This document shows, piece after piece, positions 25,374-33,430 of a stretch of DNA of 64,000 nucleotides. Location of the stretch: contig NZ_LAVS01000086.1 in NCBI RefSeq assembly GCF_000986865.1, positions 139,487 to 203,486 on the forward strand, written 5' to 3'. The number at the start of each line of letters is the position of its first letter. Position 1 is the first letter of the stretch. The notes beneath the pieces were generated by a model. It had not been told where the DNA came from. It did not search any database and saw only the letters and a program-made list of their open reading frames with translations. A program made the translations under genes and the position numbers. The DNA comes from Rheinheimera mesophila (GTDB lineage Bacteria; Pseudomonadota; Gammaproteobacteria; Enterobacterales; Alteromonadaceae).

Positions 25374-26174
25374 ATGAGCAAATCAAGTCAATATGTGTCG
25401 CACCAGTCGGATGAACATGGCTTTATTCACTGGTCGGCAGAAGAGAATCAAATCTGGTCTGAGTTAATGCAGCGTCAGCTATCCTGCATTGAGGGCAAAG
25501 CCTGTGATGAATACCTGGATGGACTGAAAAAACTCAACTTGCCATTGGATCGTATTCCGCAGCTCTCTGAGATTAATGCGGTGCTGCAGCCTGCGACTGG
25601 CTGGAAAGTGACCGAAGTACCTGCACTGATCAGCTTCGATCGCTTTTTCCAACTGTTAGCCAACAAAGAGTTCCCTGTTGCAACCTTTATTCGCTGCAGA
25701 GAAGAGTTTGATTATCTGCAGGAACCCGATGTTTTCCATGAAATTTTTGGTCACTGCGCCATGCTAACCCACCCGGCTTTTGCTGAATTTACCCATACCT
25801 ACGGCAAATTGGGCTTAGCAGCGAGCAAAGAAGACAGGGTATATCTGGCACGTCTGTACTGGTTTACTATCGAGTTTGGTTTGTTAACTACCAAGGACGG
25901 CTTGCGCATCTACGGCGGCGGTATTTTATCCTCGCCCGGTGAAACACAATACGCTATAGGCTCTGATATTCCAGAGCGCAAAGCTTTTGATGTCGTCGAT
26001 GTACTGCGTACCCCTTATCGCATCGATATTATGCAGCCCGTGTATTTTATGATTAACTCCATCAATGATTTGTTTGATGTGTCACAACTGGATTTGATGG
26101 CGATGGTTCAACAAGCCAAAGCCCTGGGCTTACATGCTCCTAAATTTCCGCCTAAAGAAAAAAAGGCCAGCTAA
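25374..26174 (+). CDS. phhA: Phenylalanine 4-monooxygenase
   Basis: This 266-residue non-haem iron enzyme hydroxylates phenylalanine to tyrosine using tetrahydropterin and oxygen. The iron ligands can be placed at His122 and His127 (FHEIFGHCAM) and Glu167 (TIEFGLL). Like other bacterial forms it has only the catalytic domain. The ATG at 25374 has AGGGT upstream; in-frame starts at 25347 (GTG) and 25350 (ATG) are possible but lie outside family similarity. It is followed by phhB after 27 bases, and a TyrR-like box lies upstream. Confidence 0.95.
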   Translation: MSKSSQYVSHQSDEHGFIHWSAEENQIWSELMQRQLSCIEGKACDEYLDGLKKLNLPLDRIPQLSEINAVLQPATGWKVTEVPALISFDRFFQLLANKEFPVATFIRCREEFDYLQEPDVFHEIFGHCAMLTHPAFAEFTHTYGKLGLAASKEDRVYLARLYWFTIEFGLLTTKDGLRIYGGGILSSPGETQYAIGSDIPERKAFDVVDVLRTPYRIDIMQPVYFMINSINDLFDVSQLDLMAMVQQAKALGLHAPKFPPKEKKAS

Positions 26175-26201
26175 CAGCGGCCCATCACAGAGAATTAAAA
26201 A

Positions 26202-26543
26202 ATGTCTGAATTAAAACAAGCCAAATGTGAAGCCTGTCGTGCTGATGCTCCGAGGGTATCGGATGACGAATTAGCTCAGTTGATGCATCAGATCCCAGAC
26301 TGGACGCCAGTCGTGCGCGACGGTATTTTGCAATTGGAACGCGAGTTCAAGTTTAAGAATTTTAAGCTGGCCTGGGCCTTTCATCAGAAAGTGGCGCAGT
26401 TAGCGGAAGACGAAGGTCACCACCCAGCCTTGTTGCTGGAATGGGGCAAGTTAACAGTCACCTGGTGGTCGCACTCGATTAAAGGCTTGCATAAAAACGA
26501 CTTTATCTGCGCTGCTAAAACAGATGCATTGTTAGCGTCTTAA
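26202..26543 (+). CDS. phhB: Pterin-4a-carbinolamine dehydratase
   Basis: This 113-residue enzyme dehydrates the 4a-hydroxypterin made by PhhA so the cofactor can be recycled. The active-site motif [13 protein letters not shown] carries the conserved His pair, and the [14 protein letters not shown] end is typical. It follows phhA in the usual pair and is closed by a strong terminator. Confidence 0.95.
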   Translation: MSELKQAKCEACRADAPRVSDDELAQLMHQIPDWTPVVRDGILQLEREFKFKNFKLAWAFHQKVAQLAEDEGHHPALLLEWGKLTVTWWSHSIKGLHKNDFICAAKTDALLAS

Positions 26544-26556
26544 CACCGACCTTGAT

Positions 26557-26583
26557 GGCCTGCCTCTGCAGGCCTTTTCTTTG
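26557..26583 (+). terminator. Rho-independent terminator after phhB
   Basis: GGCCTGC (26557-26563) and GCAGGCC (26568-26574) form a perfect 7-base stem with a CTCT loop, followed by TTTTCTTTG. Confidence 0.85.
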
Positions 26584-26618
26584 TTGGTCCTTACTCCCTC
26601 TATACCCGTTATACCCCC

Positions 26619-26800
26619 ATACCCCAAAGTAATTGATGTTGCAGCAAGGCGACAAGTGAAAGAGTCCCCATGAACATAGTTGTCCTATGTGTAATTGGAT
26701 TGAAGCGAGAATGCGCAAGTCACGCTAAAAGTGATGTGTTCAACCTATTGGGGCGATAGAGCGCAGACAACGCCGCTGCGGCTTCAAGTACGAAGGGGTT
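26619..26800. repeat. ERIC-like repeat, copy 2, with an internal insertion (about 182 bases)
   Basis: The left half (ATACCCCAAAGTAATTGATG to CATAGTTGTCCTATGTG) and the right end (GCGGCTTCAAGTACGAAGGGG) match the copy at 23877-24001. About 57 extra bases lie between them, and part of the extra sequence resembles a second, diverged right half, so a partial duplication or an insertion is likely. The remainder of the 347-base gap before tyrR holds the phhB terminator and the tyrR control region. Confidence 0.72.
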
Positions 26801-26817
26801 GTGCATATTTCTTTACA
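26800..26817 (+). promoter_or_regulatory. TyrR-box-like operator before tyrR
   Basis: TGTGCA (26800-26805), six bases, TTTACA (26812-26817) matches 10 of 12 consensus positions and keeps G-N14-C. It overlaps a possible promoter (TTGTGC at 26799-26804 and TAATAC at 26820-26825, 15 bases apart), consistent with autorepression as in E. coli tyrR. Confidence 0.55.
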
Positions 26818-26890
26818 AATAATACTGGTCTGCCCGAGCCTCTTTACCGTATGATTAAACCTAAGCAGAAGCATGAGGTGGTTTTGTATC

Positions 26891-28453
26891 ATGAGGTTAG
26901 AAATTCATTGCCAGGACCGACTGGGGATCACTCAGGAAGTGCTGAATATCCTGGTGGGTTATCAGTTGGATTTGCGTGGTATTGAGGTTGATCCGACTCT
27001 CGGCCGGATTTTTGTGTCTTTTCCGACTGTTGAATTTGAAAAGTTTCAGGAGCTGATGGCGAAAATCCGCCGTATTCCTGGTGTAGACGACGTCAAAACC
27101 ACAGCTTTTATGCCGTCTGAGCGTGAACACAACGAATTGTGTACCTTATTGCGCACTTTGCCTGATGGCATCATCGCCGTTGACACCCGTGCTAATGTCA
27201 CCATTATCAATGAAGCTGCGCTGGAGGCCCTGTCAATGGAGCGCAGTGCCATTGAAGGTCAGTCGCTCACCGCTATGGTCAAAGGTTTTAATTTAAGCCG
27301 CTGGCTGGAGAGTGAGGATGTACTGGCACAAACCCGCAAGGTAGAAATTCAAAATAAACGTTTTATTGCTGATTTATTGCCCGTGCTGGTACCGGATGAT
27401 TCTGGCAAAGATATTCTGGCTGGTGCTGTACTGAACCTGAAATCTGAAAGCCGCTTAGGCGAGCAGATGGTGGTGTTCAAAAAAGGCGATCAGGAAAGTT
27501 TTAACAACCTGCATGCCCATAGCAATTTAATGCGTAAAGTGGTGCGTGAAGCGAAAAAAATGGCTCAGTTAGACGCCCCCATTCTGATCATGGGTGAGAC
27601 TGGCACGGGCAAAGAAGTACTGGCTCGCGCCTGCCATGCGGCCAGTAGTAGAACAGGTAAACCTTTTTTAGCGGTCAACGTCGCGGCCATGCCGGATTTA
27701 GTCGCTGAGTCAGAGCTTTTTGGTCATGGCCCTAACGCCTTTCCCGGCGCCAGTGAGGCGAAAAAAGGTATTTTTGAGCAGGCCAACAAAGGCACTGTGT
27801 TCCTTGACGAAGTCGGCGAGATGTCGCGTGAGCTGCAAACCAAGCTGATCCGTTTTTTGCAGGATGGCAGTTTCCGTCGGGTGGGGGATGAAAATGAAGT
27901 CAAAGTCGATGTGCGGGTGATTTGCACCACACAAAAAGACTTACCTGCCATGGTGCAGGAAGGTAAATTCCGCGAAGATTTATTCTATCGCCTGAACGTG
28001 CTGACCCTGACGTTGCCGCCGCTACGTGAACGTAAACAGGACGTGGTTCCTCTTGCTGAGTTTTTTATTGCCCGTTTTGCCGCCCGTTTGGGTCGCAAAG
28101 CGCCAAAACTGACCGACTCCTGTGCCAATTTTCTGCAGCACTACCCCTGGCCTGGCAATGTGCGTCAGTTAGAAAATGCTTTATACCGCGCTGTGACTTT
28201 ACTTGAAGGGTACGAGCTGGATAAAGAGCATATGCAGCTCCCCAGTTACACCAGCGACTTTGGTTATCTGGAAAAAGACTTTGACGGCACCCTGGATGAA
28301 GCGGTGCGAAATTTTGAAGCTGATTTGCTCAGAAAACTTTATCCGGCTTATCCAAGCTCACGTCAATTGGCGAAAAAACTGGGGTTAAGTCATACCGCTG
28401 TTGCGAATAAATTGCGTGAATATGGTATTAACCGCAAGAGCGTAAAAATTTAA
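26891..28453 (+). CDS. tyrR: Aromatic amino acid regulator TyrR/PhhR
   Basis: This 520-residue transcription factor senses aromatic amino acids. An ACT domain (1-70, starting MRLEIHCQDRLGITQEVL) is followed by a PAS domain (about 80-190), an AAA+ domain (Walker A GETGTGKE at about 235) and a C-terminal helix-turn-helix (about 490-515, SSRQLAKKLGLSHTAVANKL). The sigma-54 contact loop GAFTGA is degenerate (NAFPGA), as in TyrR proteins that act on sigma-70 promoters. The ATG at 26891 has GAGGTGG upstream; the in-frame start at 26873 is rejected. It probably controls phhAB and the hpd operon. Confidence 0.95.
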   Translation: MRLEIHCQDRLGITQEVLNILVGYQLDLRGIEVDPTLGRIFVSFPTVEFEKFQELMAKIRRIPGVDDVKTTAFMPSEREHNELCTLLRTLPDGIIAVDTRANVTIINEAALEALSMERSAIEGQSLTAMVKGFNLSRWLESEDVLAQTRKVEIQNKRFIADLLPVLVPDDSGKDILAGAVLNLKSESRLGEQMVVFKKGDQESFNNLHAHSNLMRKVVREAKKMAQLDAPILIMGETGTGKEVLARACHAASSRTGKPFLAVNVAAMPDLVAESELFGHGPNAFPGASEAKKGIFEQANKGTVFLDEVGEMSRELQTKLIRFLQDGSFRRVGDENEVKVDVRVICTTQKDLPAMVQEGKFREDLFYRLNVLTLTLPPLRERKQDVVPLAEFFIARFAARLGRKAPKLTDSCANFLQHYPWPGNVRQLENALYRAVTLLEGYELDKEHMQLPSYTSDFGYLEKDFDGTLDEAVRNFEADLLRKLYPAYPSSRQLAKKLGLSHTAVANKLREYGINRKSVKI

Positions 28454-28482
28454 ATACGTATTGTGTGATTTGCTCTACAAAT

Positions 28483-28515
28483 AAAAGGCCCTAAAGCTCG
28501 TTTTAGGGCCTTTTT
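28483..28515 (+). terminator. Rho-independent terminator after tyrR
   Basis: AAAAGGCCCTAAA (28483-28495) pairs with TTTAGGGCCTTTT (28502-28514), giving a 13-base stem with a 6-base loop and a T run. Confidence 0.9.
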
Positions 28516-28543
28516 GCTTCATATTTAAGCGAAATGATGTTTT

Positions 28544-28561
28544 TGTCAGGTTTTATGTACA
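28544..28561 (+). promoter_or_regulatory. Weak TyrR-box-like site before hpd
   Basis: TGTCAG (28544-28549), six bases, TGTACA (28556-28561) matches 9 of 12 consensus positions with G-N14-C kept. It lies about 110 bases before hpd. A T-rich tract at about 28603-28617 also lies in this leader, after a short GC stem, and could attenuate transcription. Confidence 0.4.
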
Positions 28562-28668
28562 AAACAGGCCTTTTTAAGCGGTTTAGTCATCCTTCGGGCC
28601 GCTCTTTCTTTTTTTTCCGGCAAGCGCAAGATAAGCACAAATGTGCCTAATTTTGTCTGGAGACTTTT

Positions 28669-29733
28669 ATGTTTGACCCTATTAACCCTTTGGGTACCGA
28701 CGGTTTTGAGTTTGTTGAATACACTGCCGCCACAGCGCAGGGTATTGCAGATCTGAAGCAGCTATTTAAGTCGTTAGGTTTTACTGAAGTGGCCAAACAC
28801 CGCTCAAAAGAAGCCTGGTTATACAAACAAGGTGATGTGAATTTTATTGTGAACGGTCAGCCAAATTCCCAGGCGGAGCAATTTGCTGCTGAACATGGTC
28901 CAAGCGTTTGCGCTATGGCTTTCCGGGTCAAAGACGCCGCAGAGGCTTTAAAACACGCAGTGGCGAACGGCGCTAAGCCGTATCAGAATCAGGTCGGCCC
29001 TATGGAACTGAATATCCCTGCAGTCTATGGTATCGGCAGCAGCCTGCTGTATTTTGTTGACCGTTATGGCCAGAATTCTGTCTACGATGTTGATTTTAAG
29101 TTCCATGATAACTGGCAGTCCGAAATGGCAAAAAATCAGGTGGGTTTAGAAGTCATCGATCACCTGACCCATAACGTACGTCGCGGCAATATGGCGGTTT
29201 GGGCTGGTTTTTATGAGCGCATCGGCAATTTCCGCGAAATCCGTTATTTTGACATTGAAGGCAAGCTAACAGGCTTGGTGTCGAAGGCGATGACAGCGCC
29301 GTGTGGCAAAATCCGCATTCCAATCAACGAATCTTCAGATGATAAGTCTCAGATTGAAGAATTTATCCGTGAATACAAAGGTGAAGGCATCCAGCATATA
29401 GCGCTGACCACAGATAATATTTACGAGACAGTGCGCACTTTACGCCAGCGGGGTATGGACTTTATGCCAACCCCTGATACCTATTACGAGCGTGTGAACG
29501 CCCGGGTGGAAGGCCATACTGAAGATCTGGAACAGTTAAAGCAGTTGCGTATTCTGATCGACGGTGCGCCAATGAAAGACGGTATTTTATTGCAGATTTT
29601 TACCCAAACTGTGATCGGCCCTGTATTCTTTGAAATCATTCAACGTAAAGGCAATGAAGGTTTTGGCGAAGGCAACTTTAAAGCTTTGTTTGAATCCATT
29701 GAAGAAGATCAAATCCGCCGTGGAGTGATTTAA
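28669..29733 (+). CDS. hpd: 4-hydroxyphenylpyruvate dioxygenase
   Basis: This 354-residue Fe(II) enzyme converts 4-hydroxyphenylpyruvate to homogentisate with loss of CO2. The two-part vicinal oxygen chelate fold is visible, and iron ligands are expected at His in EVIDHLTHNV, His in GIQHIALTT and Glu in PVFFEIIQRKG. The C-terminal signature GFGEGNFKALFESIE is intact. hmgA starts two bases after its stop, so the two are co-translated. It begins the ring-opening half of tyrosine degradation. Confidence 0.96.
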   Translation: MFDPINPLGTDGFEFVEYTAATAQGIADLKQLFKSLGFTEVAKHRSKEAWLYKQGDVNFIVNGQPNSQAEQFAAEHGPSVCAMAFRVKDAAEALKHAVANGAKPYQNQVGPMELNIPAVYGIGSSLLYFVDRYGQNSVYDVDFKFHDNWQSEMAKNQVGLEVIDHLTHNVRRGNMAVWAGFYERIGNFREIRYFDIEGKLTGLVSKAMTAPCGKIRIPINESSDDKSQIEEFIREYKGEGIQHIALTTDNIYETVRTLRQRGMDFMPTPDTYYERVNARVEGHTEDLEQLKQLRILIDGAPMKDGILLQIFTQTVIGPVFFEIIQRKGNEGFGEGNFKALFESIEEDQIRRGVI

Positions 29734-29735
29734 CT

Positions 29736-30878
29736 ATGCGTAAATGGGCGTCTTTTCCGCTAAAAGAAGGCGAGATTTCCCGTCAGGCTCATGCTGATTT
29801 TCCGGACAGAGCCATCTATGAGCGTGAAGTCGGTCGCAGTGGCTTTTTCGGCCCGGCAACCCATTTCCATCACACCCATGCGCCAACCGGCTGGAGTGAC
29901 TGGGAAGGGCCGTTAAAACCACGTTTGTACAACTTTAACAACATAGCGGGTAATCAAAACGTGTCGCCATGGCAAGTGCCGACTTTATTGCACAATGCAC
30001 ACTGTAAAATGCGCACCTGGCGTTTAACAGAGTCGATGGATTATCTGGTGCGGAATGCCGACGGTGATGAGCTACTGTTTGTCCACGAGGGGGCGGCAGA
30101 GCTGTTTTGTGACTATGGTCATTTAACCTTGCGAGATGGCGATTATGTGGTGATCCCACGTTCGACTATGTGGCGGTTAGAAGTCACGGAGCCGCTATTT
30201 TTGCTGATGATTGAAGCGACCAATGATTCTTTCCAGCTACCGGAAAAAGGTTTGGTCGGCAATCATGCGATTTTTGATGCGGCCATGATCGACACGCCAA
30301 AAATAGATGAGGCCTTCAAAGCGCAGTACAGCGAGCAGCAAAGTAAGGTGCAGGTGAAACGTCACGGTGAGGTCTCGGTTATTACTTATCCCTATAATCC
30401 ACTGGACGCCATTGGCTGGCACGGTGATTTGGCGGTGATGCGGATCAACTGGCGTGATATCCGGCCTTTAATGAGCCACAGATACCACTTACCACCATCG
30501 GCGCACACCACTTTTGTCGCACAACGTTTTGTGGTCTGTACTTTTGTGCCTCGTCCTATCGAAAGCGATCCGGGCGCATTAAAAGTGCCGTTTTACCACA
30601 ACAATGACGACTACGACGAAGTGCTGTTTTACCATGCAGGGGATTTTTTCAGCCGCGACAATATTGAACGTGGCATGGTGACTTTCCATCCGGCAGGGTT
30701 TACTCATGGACCGCATCCAAAAGCCTTTGCGGCAGGTCGTGAGTATAAAAAGAAATTCACCGACGAAGTAGCTGTGATGCTGGATACCCGCGATGCGCTT
30801 TCTGTCGGCGACGCGGCTTTAGCCACGGAAAACCCGGACTATGTGAATAGCTGGAAAGTCAAACCGGCTGCTGTGTAA
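29736..30878 (+). CDS. hmgA: Homogentisate 1,2-dioxygenase
   Basis: This 380-residue Fe(II) dioxygenase opens the ring of homogentisate to give maleylacetoacetate. The C-terminal cupin carries the likely iron ligands: His in VPFYHNNDDYDE, Glu in that segment's end (DEVLFYH) and His in FTHGPHPKAF. It is shorter than the 430-445 residues usual in Pseudomonas and eukaryotes, yet position between hpd and fahA leaves little doubt. The ribosome site lies within the end of hpd (GGAGTG). Confidence 0.92.
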   Translation: MRKWASFPLKEGEISRQAHADFPDRAIYEREVGRSGFFGPATHFHHTHAPTGWSDWEGPLKPRLYNFNNIAGNQNVSPWQVPTLLHNAHCKMRTWRLTESMDYLVRNADGDELLFVHEGAAELFCDYGHLTLRDGDYVVIPRSTMWRLEVTEPLFLLMIEATNDSFQLPEKGLVGNHAIFDAAMIDTPKIDEAFKAQYSEQQSKVQVKRHGEVSVITYPYNPLDAIGWHGDLAVMRINWRDIRPLMSHRYHLPPSAHTTFVAQRFVVCTFVPRPIESDPGALKVPFYHNNDDYDEVLFYHAGDFFSRDNIERGMVTFHPAGFTHGPHPKAFAAGREYKKKFTDEVAVMLDTRDALSVGDAALATENPDYVNSWKVKPAAV

Positions 30879-30887
30879 GGATTAAAA

Positions 30888-31904
30888 ATGAAGTTAGCAA
30901 GTTTAAAAAACGGCCAGCGTGATGGCCAGCTCGTGGTGGTCAGTCGTGATTTGTGCCGTTGCGTCGCTGTATCGCATATTGCCGCTACGCTGCAGCAGGC
31001 CTTGGATCAGTGGTCTGTAACAGCTCCGCAGTTAGCTGAAGTCTATCAGGCACTGAACACTGGCTCAGTGCAAGGCGAACAGGTTTTTGATCAGGCACAG
31101 TGCGAATCGCCTTTGCCGCGCGCTTATCAGTGGGCAGACGGCAGCGCTTATGTCAATCATGTCGAGTTAGTACGCCGTGCCCGTAACTCAGAAATGCCAC
31201 CAAGCTTTTGGACTGATCCTTTAATGTATCAGGGCGGCTCAGACGACTTTATTGGTCCACGCGATGCAATTGAAGTGGTCAGCGAAGACTATGGTATTGA
31301 TTTTGAAGCTGAAGTGGCTGTGATCACCGACGATGTGCCTATGGCCATCAGTGCTGAAGAAGCCCGGCATAAAATCCGTCTGGTGATGCTGGTCAACGAC
31401 GTATCGTTACGGGGGTTAATCCCGAATGAACTGGCAAAGGGCTTTGGTTTCTTTCAATCCAAACCAGCCTCTGCGTTTAGCCCAGTCGCGGTAACACCGG
31501 ATGAATTAGGCGCTGACTGGCAGGATGCCAAGTTACACTTGCCATTAGTGTCGCATTTGAACGGTAAGCTGTTTGGCAAACCAAACGCTGGGGTGGATAT
31601 GACCTTTGATTTTGGTCAACTGGTGGCTCATGCCGCAAAAACCCGCAATTTAGGTGCCGGTGCTGTGATTGGTTCCGGCACTGTGTCCAACAAACAAGGC
31701 ACAGACTACGGCACGTCCATTGATGAAGGCGGTTTGGGCTACAGTTGTATCGCTGAAATCCGGATGATTGAAACCATCCGGGATGGCGCACCTAAAACAT
31801 CCTTTATGAAGTTTGGTGACAGCATTCGGATTGAAATGCTGGATAAAGCGGGCCACTCCATCTTTGGTGCTATAGAGCAAAAGGTAGTGAAATACGGCGC
31901 TTAA
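30888..31904 (+). CDS. fahA: Fumarylacetoacetase
   Basis: This 338-residue hydrolase cleaves fumarylacetoacetate to fumarate and acetoacetate, the last step of tyrosine degradation. The FAH-family core shows metal-ligand Glu/Asp residues around DFEAEVAVITDDVP and the C-terminal signature GSGTVSNKQGTDYGTSID. AAGGA lies 6 bases before the ATG. Length (338) fits the bacterial FAH subgroup rather than the 420-residue eukaryotic type. A terminator separates it from maiA. Confidence 0.94.
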   Translation: MKLASLKNGQRDGQLVVVSRDLCRCVAVSHIAATLQQALDQWSVTAPQLAEVYQALNTGSVQGEQVFDQAQCESPLPRAYQWADGSAYVNHVELVRRARNSEMPPSFWTDPLMYQGGSDDFIGPRDAIEVVSEDYGIDFEAEVAVITDDVPMAISAEEARHKIRLVMLVNDVSLRGLIPNELAKGFGFFQSKPASAFSPVAVTPDELGADWQDAKLHLPLVSHLNGKLFGKPNAGVDMTFDFGQLVAHAAKTRNLGAGAVIGSGTVSNKQGTDYGTSIDEGGLGYSCIAEIRMIETIRDGAPKTSFMKFGDSIRIEMLDKAGHSIFGAIEQKVVKYGA

Positions 31905-31922
31905 TTTGGTTAGAGTGATAAG

Positions 31923-31960
31923 GCCAGTCGTTTGACGAGTGTGAGACGACTGGCTTTTTT
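31923..31960 (+). terminator. Terminator between fahA and maiA
   Basis: GCCAGTCGT (31923-31931) pairs perfectly with ACGACTGGC (31946-31954); the 14-base loop is followed by six Ts. maiA begins 28 bases later, so maiA depends on read-through or a promoter I do not see. Confidence 0.82.
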
Positions 31961-31987
31961 GTATCTGCCTCACAGGGATATTACAGA

Positions 31988-32626
31988 ATGAAATTACATG
32001 GTTACTGGCGCTCCAGCGCCGCCTACAGAGTGCGTATTGCGTTAAATTTAAAAGGTCTGCAAGTTGAACATTGTCCTGTGCATCTGATCAATAATGGCGG
32101 CGAGCAGCACAGTGCCGGGTATAAACTATTAAATCCAGCGGAGCTGGTGCCTACCCTGGAAGATGGTGAGCTGAGCCTGAATCAGTCGTTGGCCATTATT
32201 CAGTATCTTGAGGATAGCTACCCGCACGTTGCTTTATACCCTGCAGATCCAGCACAAAAAGCGGCAGTGATGGCCTTTGCGCTGGATATCGCCTGTGATA
32301 TCCATCCTTTGAACAACTTGAGGGTGCTGCAGTATCTGACCGGACCTTTGGCTTTATCAGAAGCAGAAAAAATGCAGTGGATAAAACACTGGCTGGCGAT
32401 AGGTTTCACAGCGCTTGAGAAACGTCTGCAGTGTACTGCAGGGCGTTATTGTTTTGGGGATACAGTGACAGTGGCTGATCTGTGTTTGGTACCACAAGTG
32501 TACAACGCCTTACGTTTTCAACTGGAGATGACGGATTATCCACTGATCAGCGCTATTTATCAGCGTTGTAATCAACTAGAGGCTTTTCAAAAGGCGGCTC
32601 CTGAACAGCAATCCGATGCGGTTTAA
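31988..32626 (+). CDS. maiA: Maleylacetoacetate isomerase
   Basis: This 212-residue zeta-class glutathione S-transferase isomerises maleylacetoacetate to fumarylacetoacetate with glutathione. The zeta signature SSAAYRVRIALNLKG at residues 9-23 includes the catalytic Ser. The C-terminal helical domain contains CDIHPLNNLRVL, diagnostic for the isomerase. AGGGAT lies 9 bases before the ATG. It completes the set hpd-hmgA-fahA-maiA. Confidence 0.95.
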   Translation: MKLHGYWRSSAAYRVRIALNLKGLQVEHCPVHLINNGGEQHSAGYKLLNPAELVPTLEDGELSLNQSLAIIQYLEDSYPHVALYPADPAQKAAVMAFALDIACDIHPLNNLRVLQYLTGPLALSEAEKMQWIKHWLAIGFTALEKRLQCTAGRYCFGDTVTVADLCLVPQVYNALRFQLEMTDYPLISAIYQRCNQLEAFQKAAPEQQSDAV

Positions 32627-32686
32627 GTCGCATAGTTTTGTTGCTTTTGTTACTCTGCTTTTGGTGCAGTGGTAGGAGAGAGCAGC

Positions 32687-32896
32687 ATGATGAAATTGCC
32701 AAAAAAACCTGTGAATGCGGTTTTGTTTTACATGGGAACTCTGGGCTTGTTGACACAAGTGTTACTGAGTTTCTACCTGCTGACCCAGGGCCGCACTATG
32801 GATTGGCATTGGTGGTTTCACTGGATGGCCCCCACGCTCTGTCTGTTGTGGGGCATTATTCCGCGGTTGCAGTTGCAAAAAGAGGATCAATCTTAG
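32687..32896 (+). CDS. Small membrane protein of unknown function
   Basis: This 69-residue ORF starts MMKLPKKPVN and has two hydrophobic helices (about residues 12-35 and 42-60), with a Trp-rich link (DWHWWFHW) between them and a charged C-terminus (LQLQKEDQS). A strong ribosome site (AGGAG) lies 8 bases before the ATG at 32687. It is 60 bases after maiA on the same strand. I do not recognise the family. The good ribosome site and typical small-membrane-protein layout support a real gene. Confidence 0.68.
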   Translation: MMKLPKKPVNAVLFYMGTLGLLTQVLLSFYLLTQGRTMDWHWWFHWMAPTLCLLWGIIPRLQLQKEDQS

Positions 32897-32907
32897 CCAG
32901 CGGACTG

Positions 32908-33396
32908 TTAACGACCCGGAGTGAACATACCCTCGATACGCACTTCGCTGACACCATCTCTGGTAAAGTGAAACTTAATTTGTGCCATGTTCTTATGAAA
33001 AAAGTAGGGCGTCTTGTCAAACATCAAGACATAACCGCCGCGTGCTTTGTCTTGGTATTTCGGATCCGTGTTTTTACTGAGCTTAAAACTGTGTTTACCC
33101 AGCGTCCATTCAAACCCCTGTAAAGGTTGATTGATCCAGTCTGTTACCCAAATTTGTTCATCCTGATGCAACACCAGGGCCAGAGTGTATTTGTCTGGTA
33201 ATTCAGCCACTTCGACTTGCTGTATTCCGGCCTGAAATACGTCAGTGCCGTTTTTCTGGGTAAAAGCAAAACCAAACTGTAAGCTTTGTCTGGACCCATC
33301 CAATAGCACCAACTGGCCATGACCTGGCACAGTGAAGTAGCCCCATGACTTGGGCAGCCATAGCAAAAAGAGTAACAACAAGCTCATTTTAACCAT
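32908..33396 (-). CDS. Exported protein of unknown function
   Basis: This 162-residue protein has a signal peptide (MVKMSLLLLFLLWLPKSWG) and a soluble beta-rich body with conserved-looking Trp and aromatic residues (IWVTDWINQPLQGFEW, YVLMFDKTPYFFHKN). The start chosen is the ATG at 33396 with GAGGTG 4 bases upstream. It is encoded after mltD on the same strand with a 34-base gap, so it may act in the periplasm with the same transcript. I cannot assign a family. Confidence 0.72.
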   Translation of the reverse strand: MVKMSLLLLFLLWLPKSWGYFTVPGHGQLVLLDGSRQSLQFGFAFTQKNGTDVFQAGIQQVEVAELPDKYTLALVLHQDEQIWVTDWINQPLQGFEWTLGKHSFKLSKNTDPKYQDKARGGYVLMFDKTPYFFHKNMAQIKFHFTRDGVSEVRIEGMFTPGR

Positions 33397-33430
33397 ACAA
33401 CACCTCAACCTCTATTCACCACGTCTGCCT

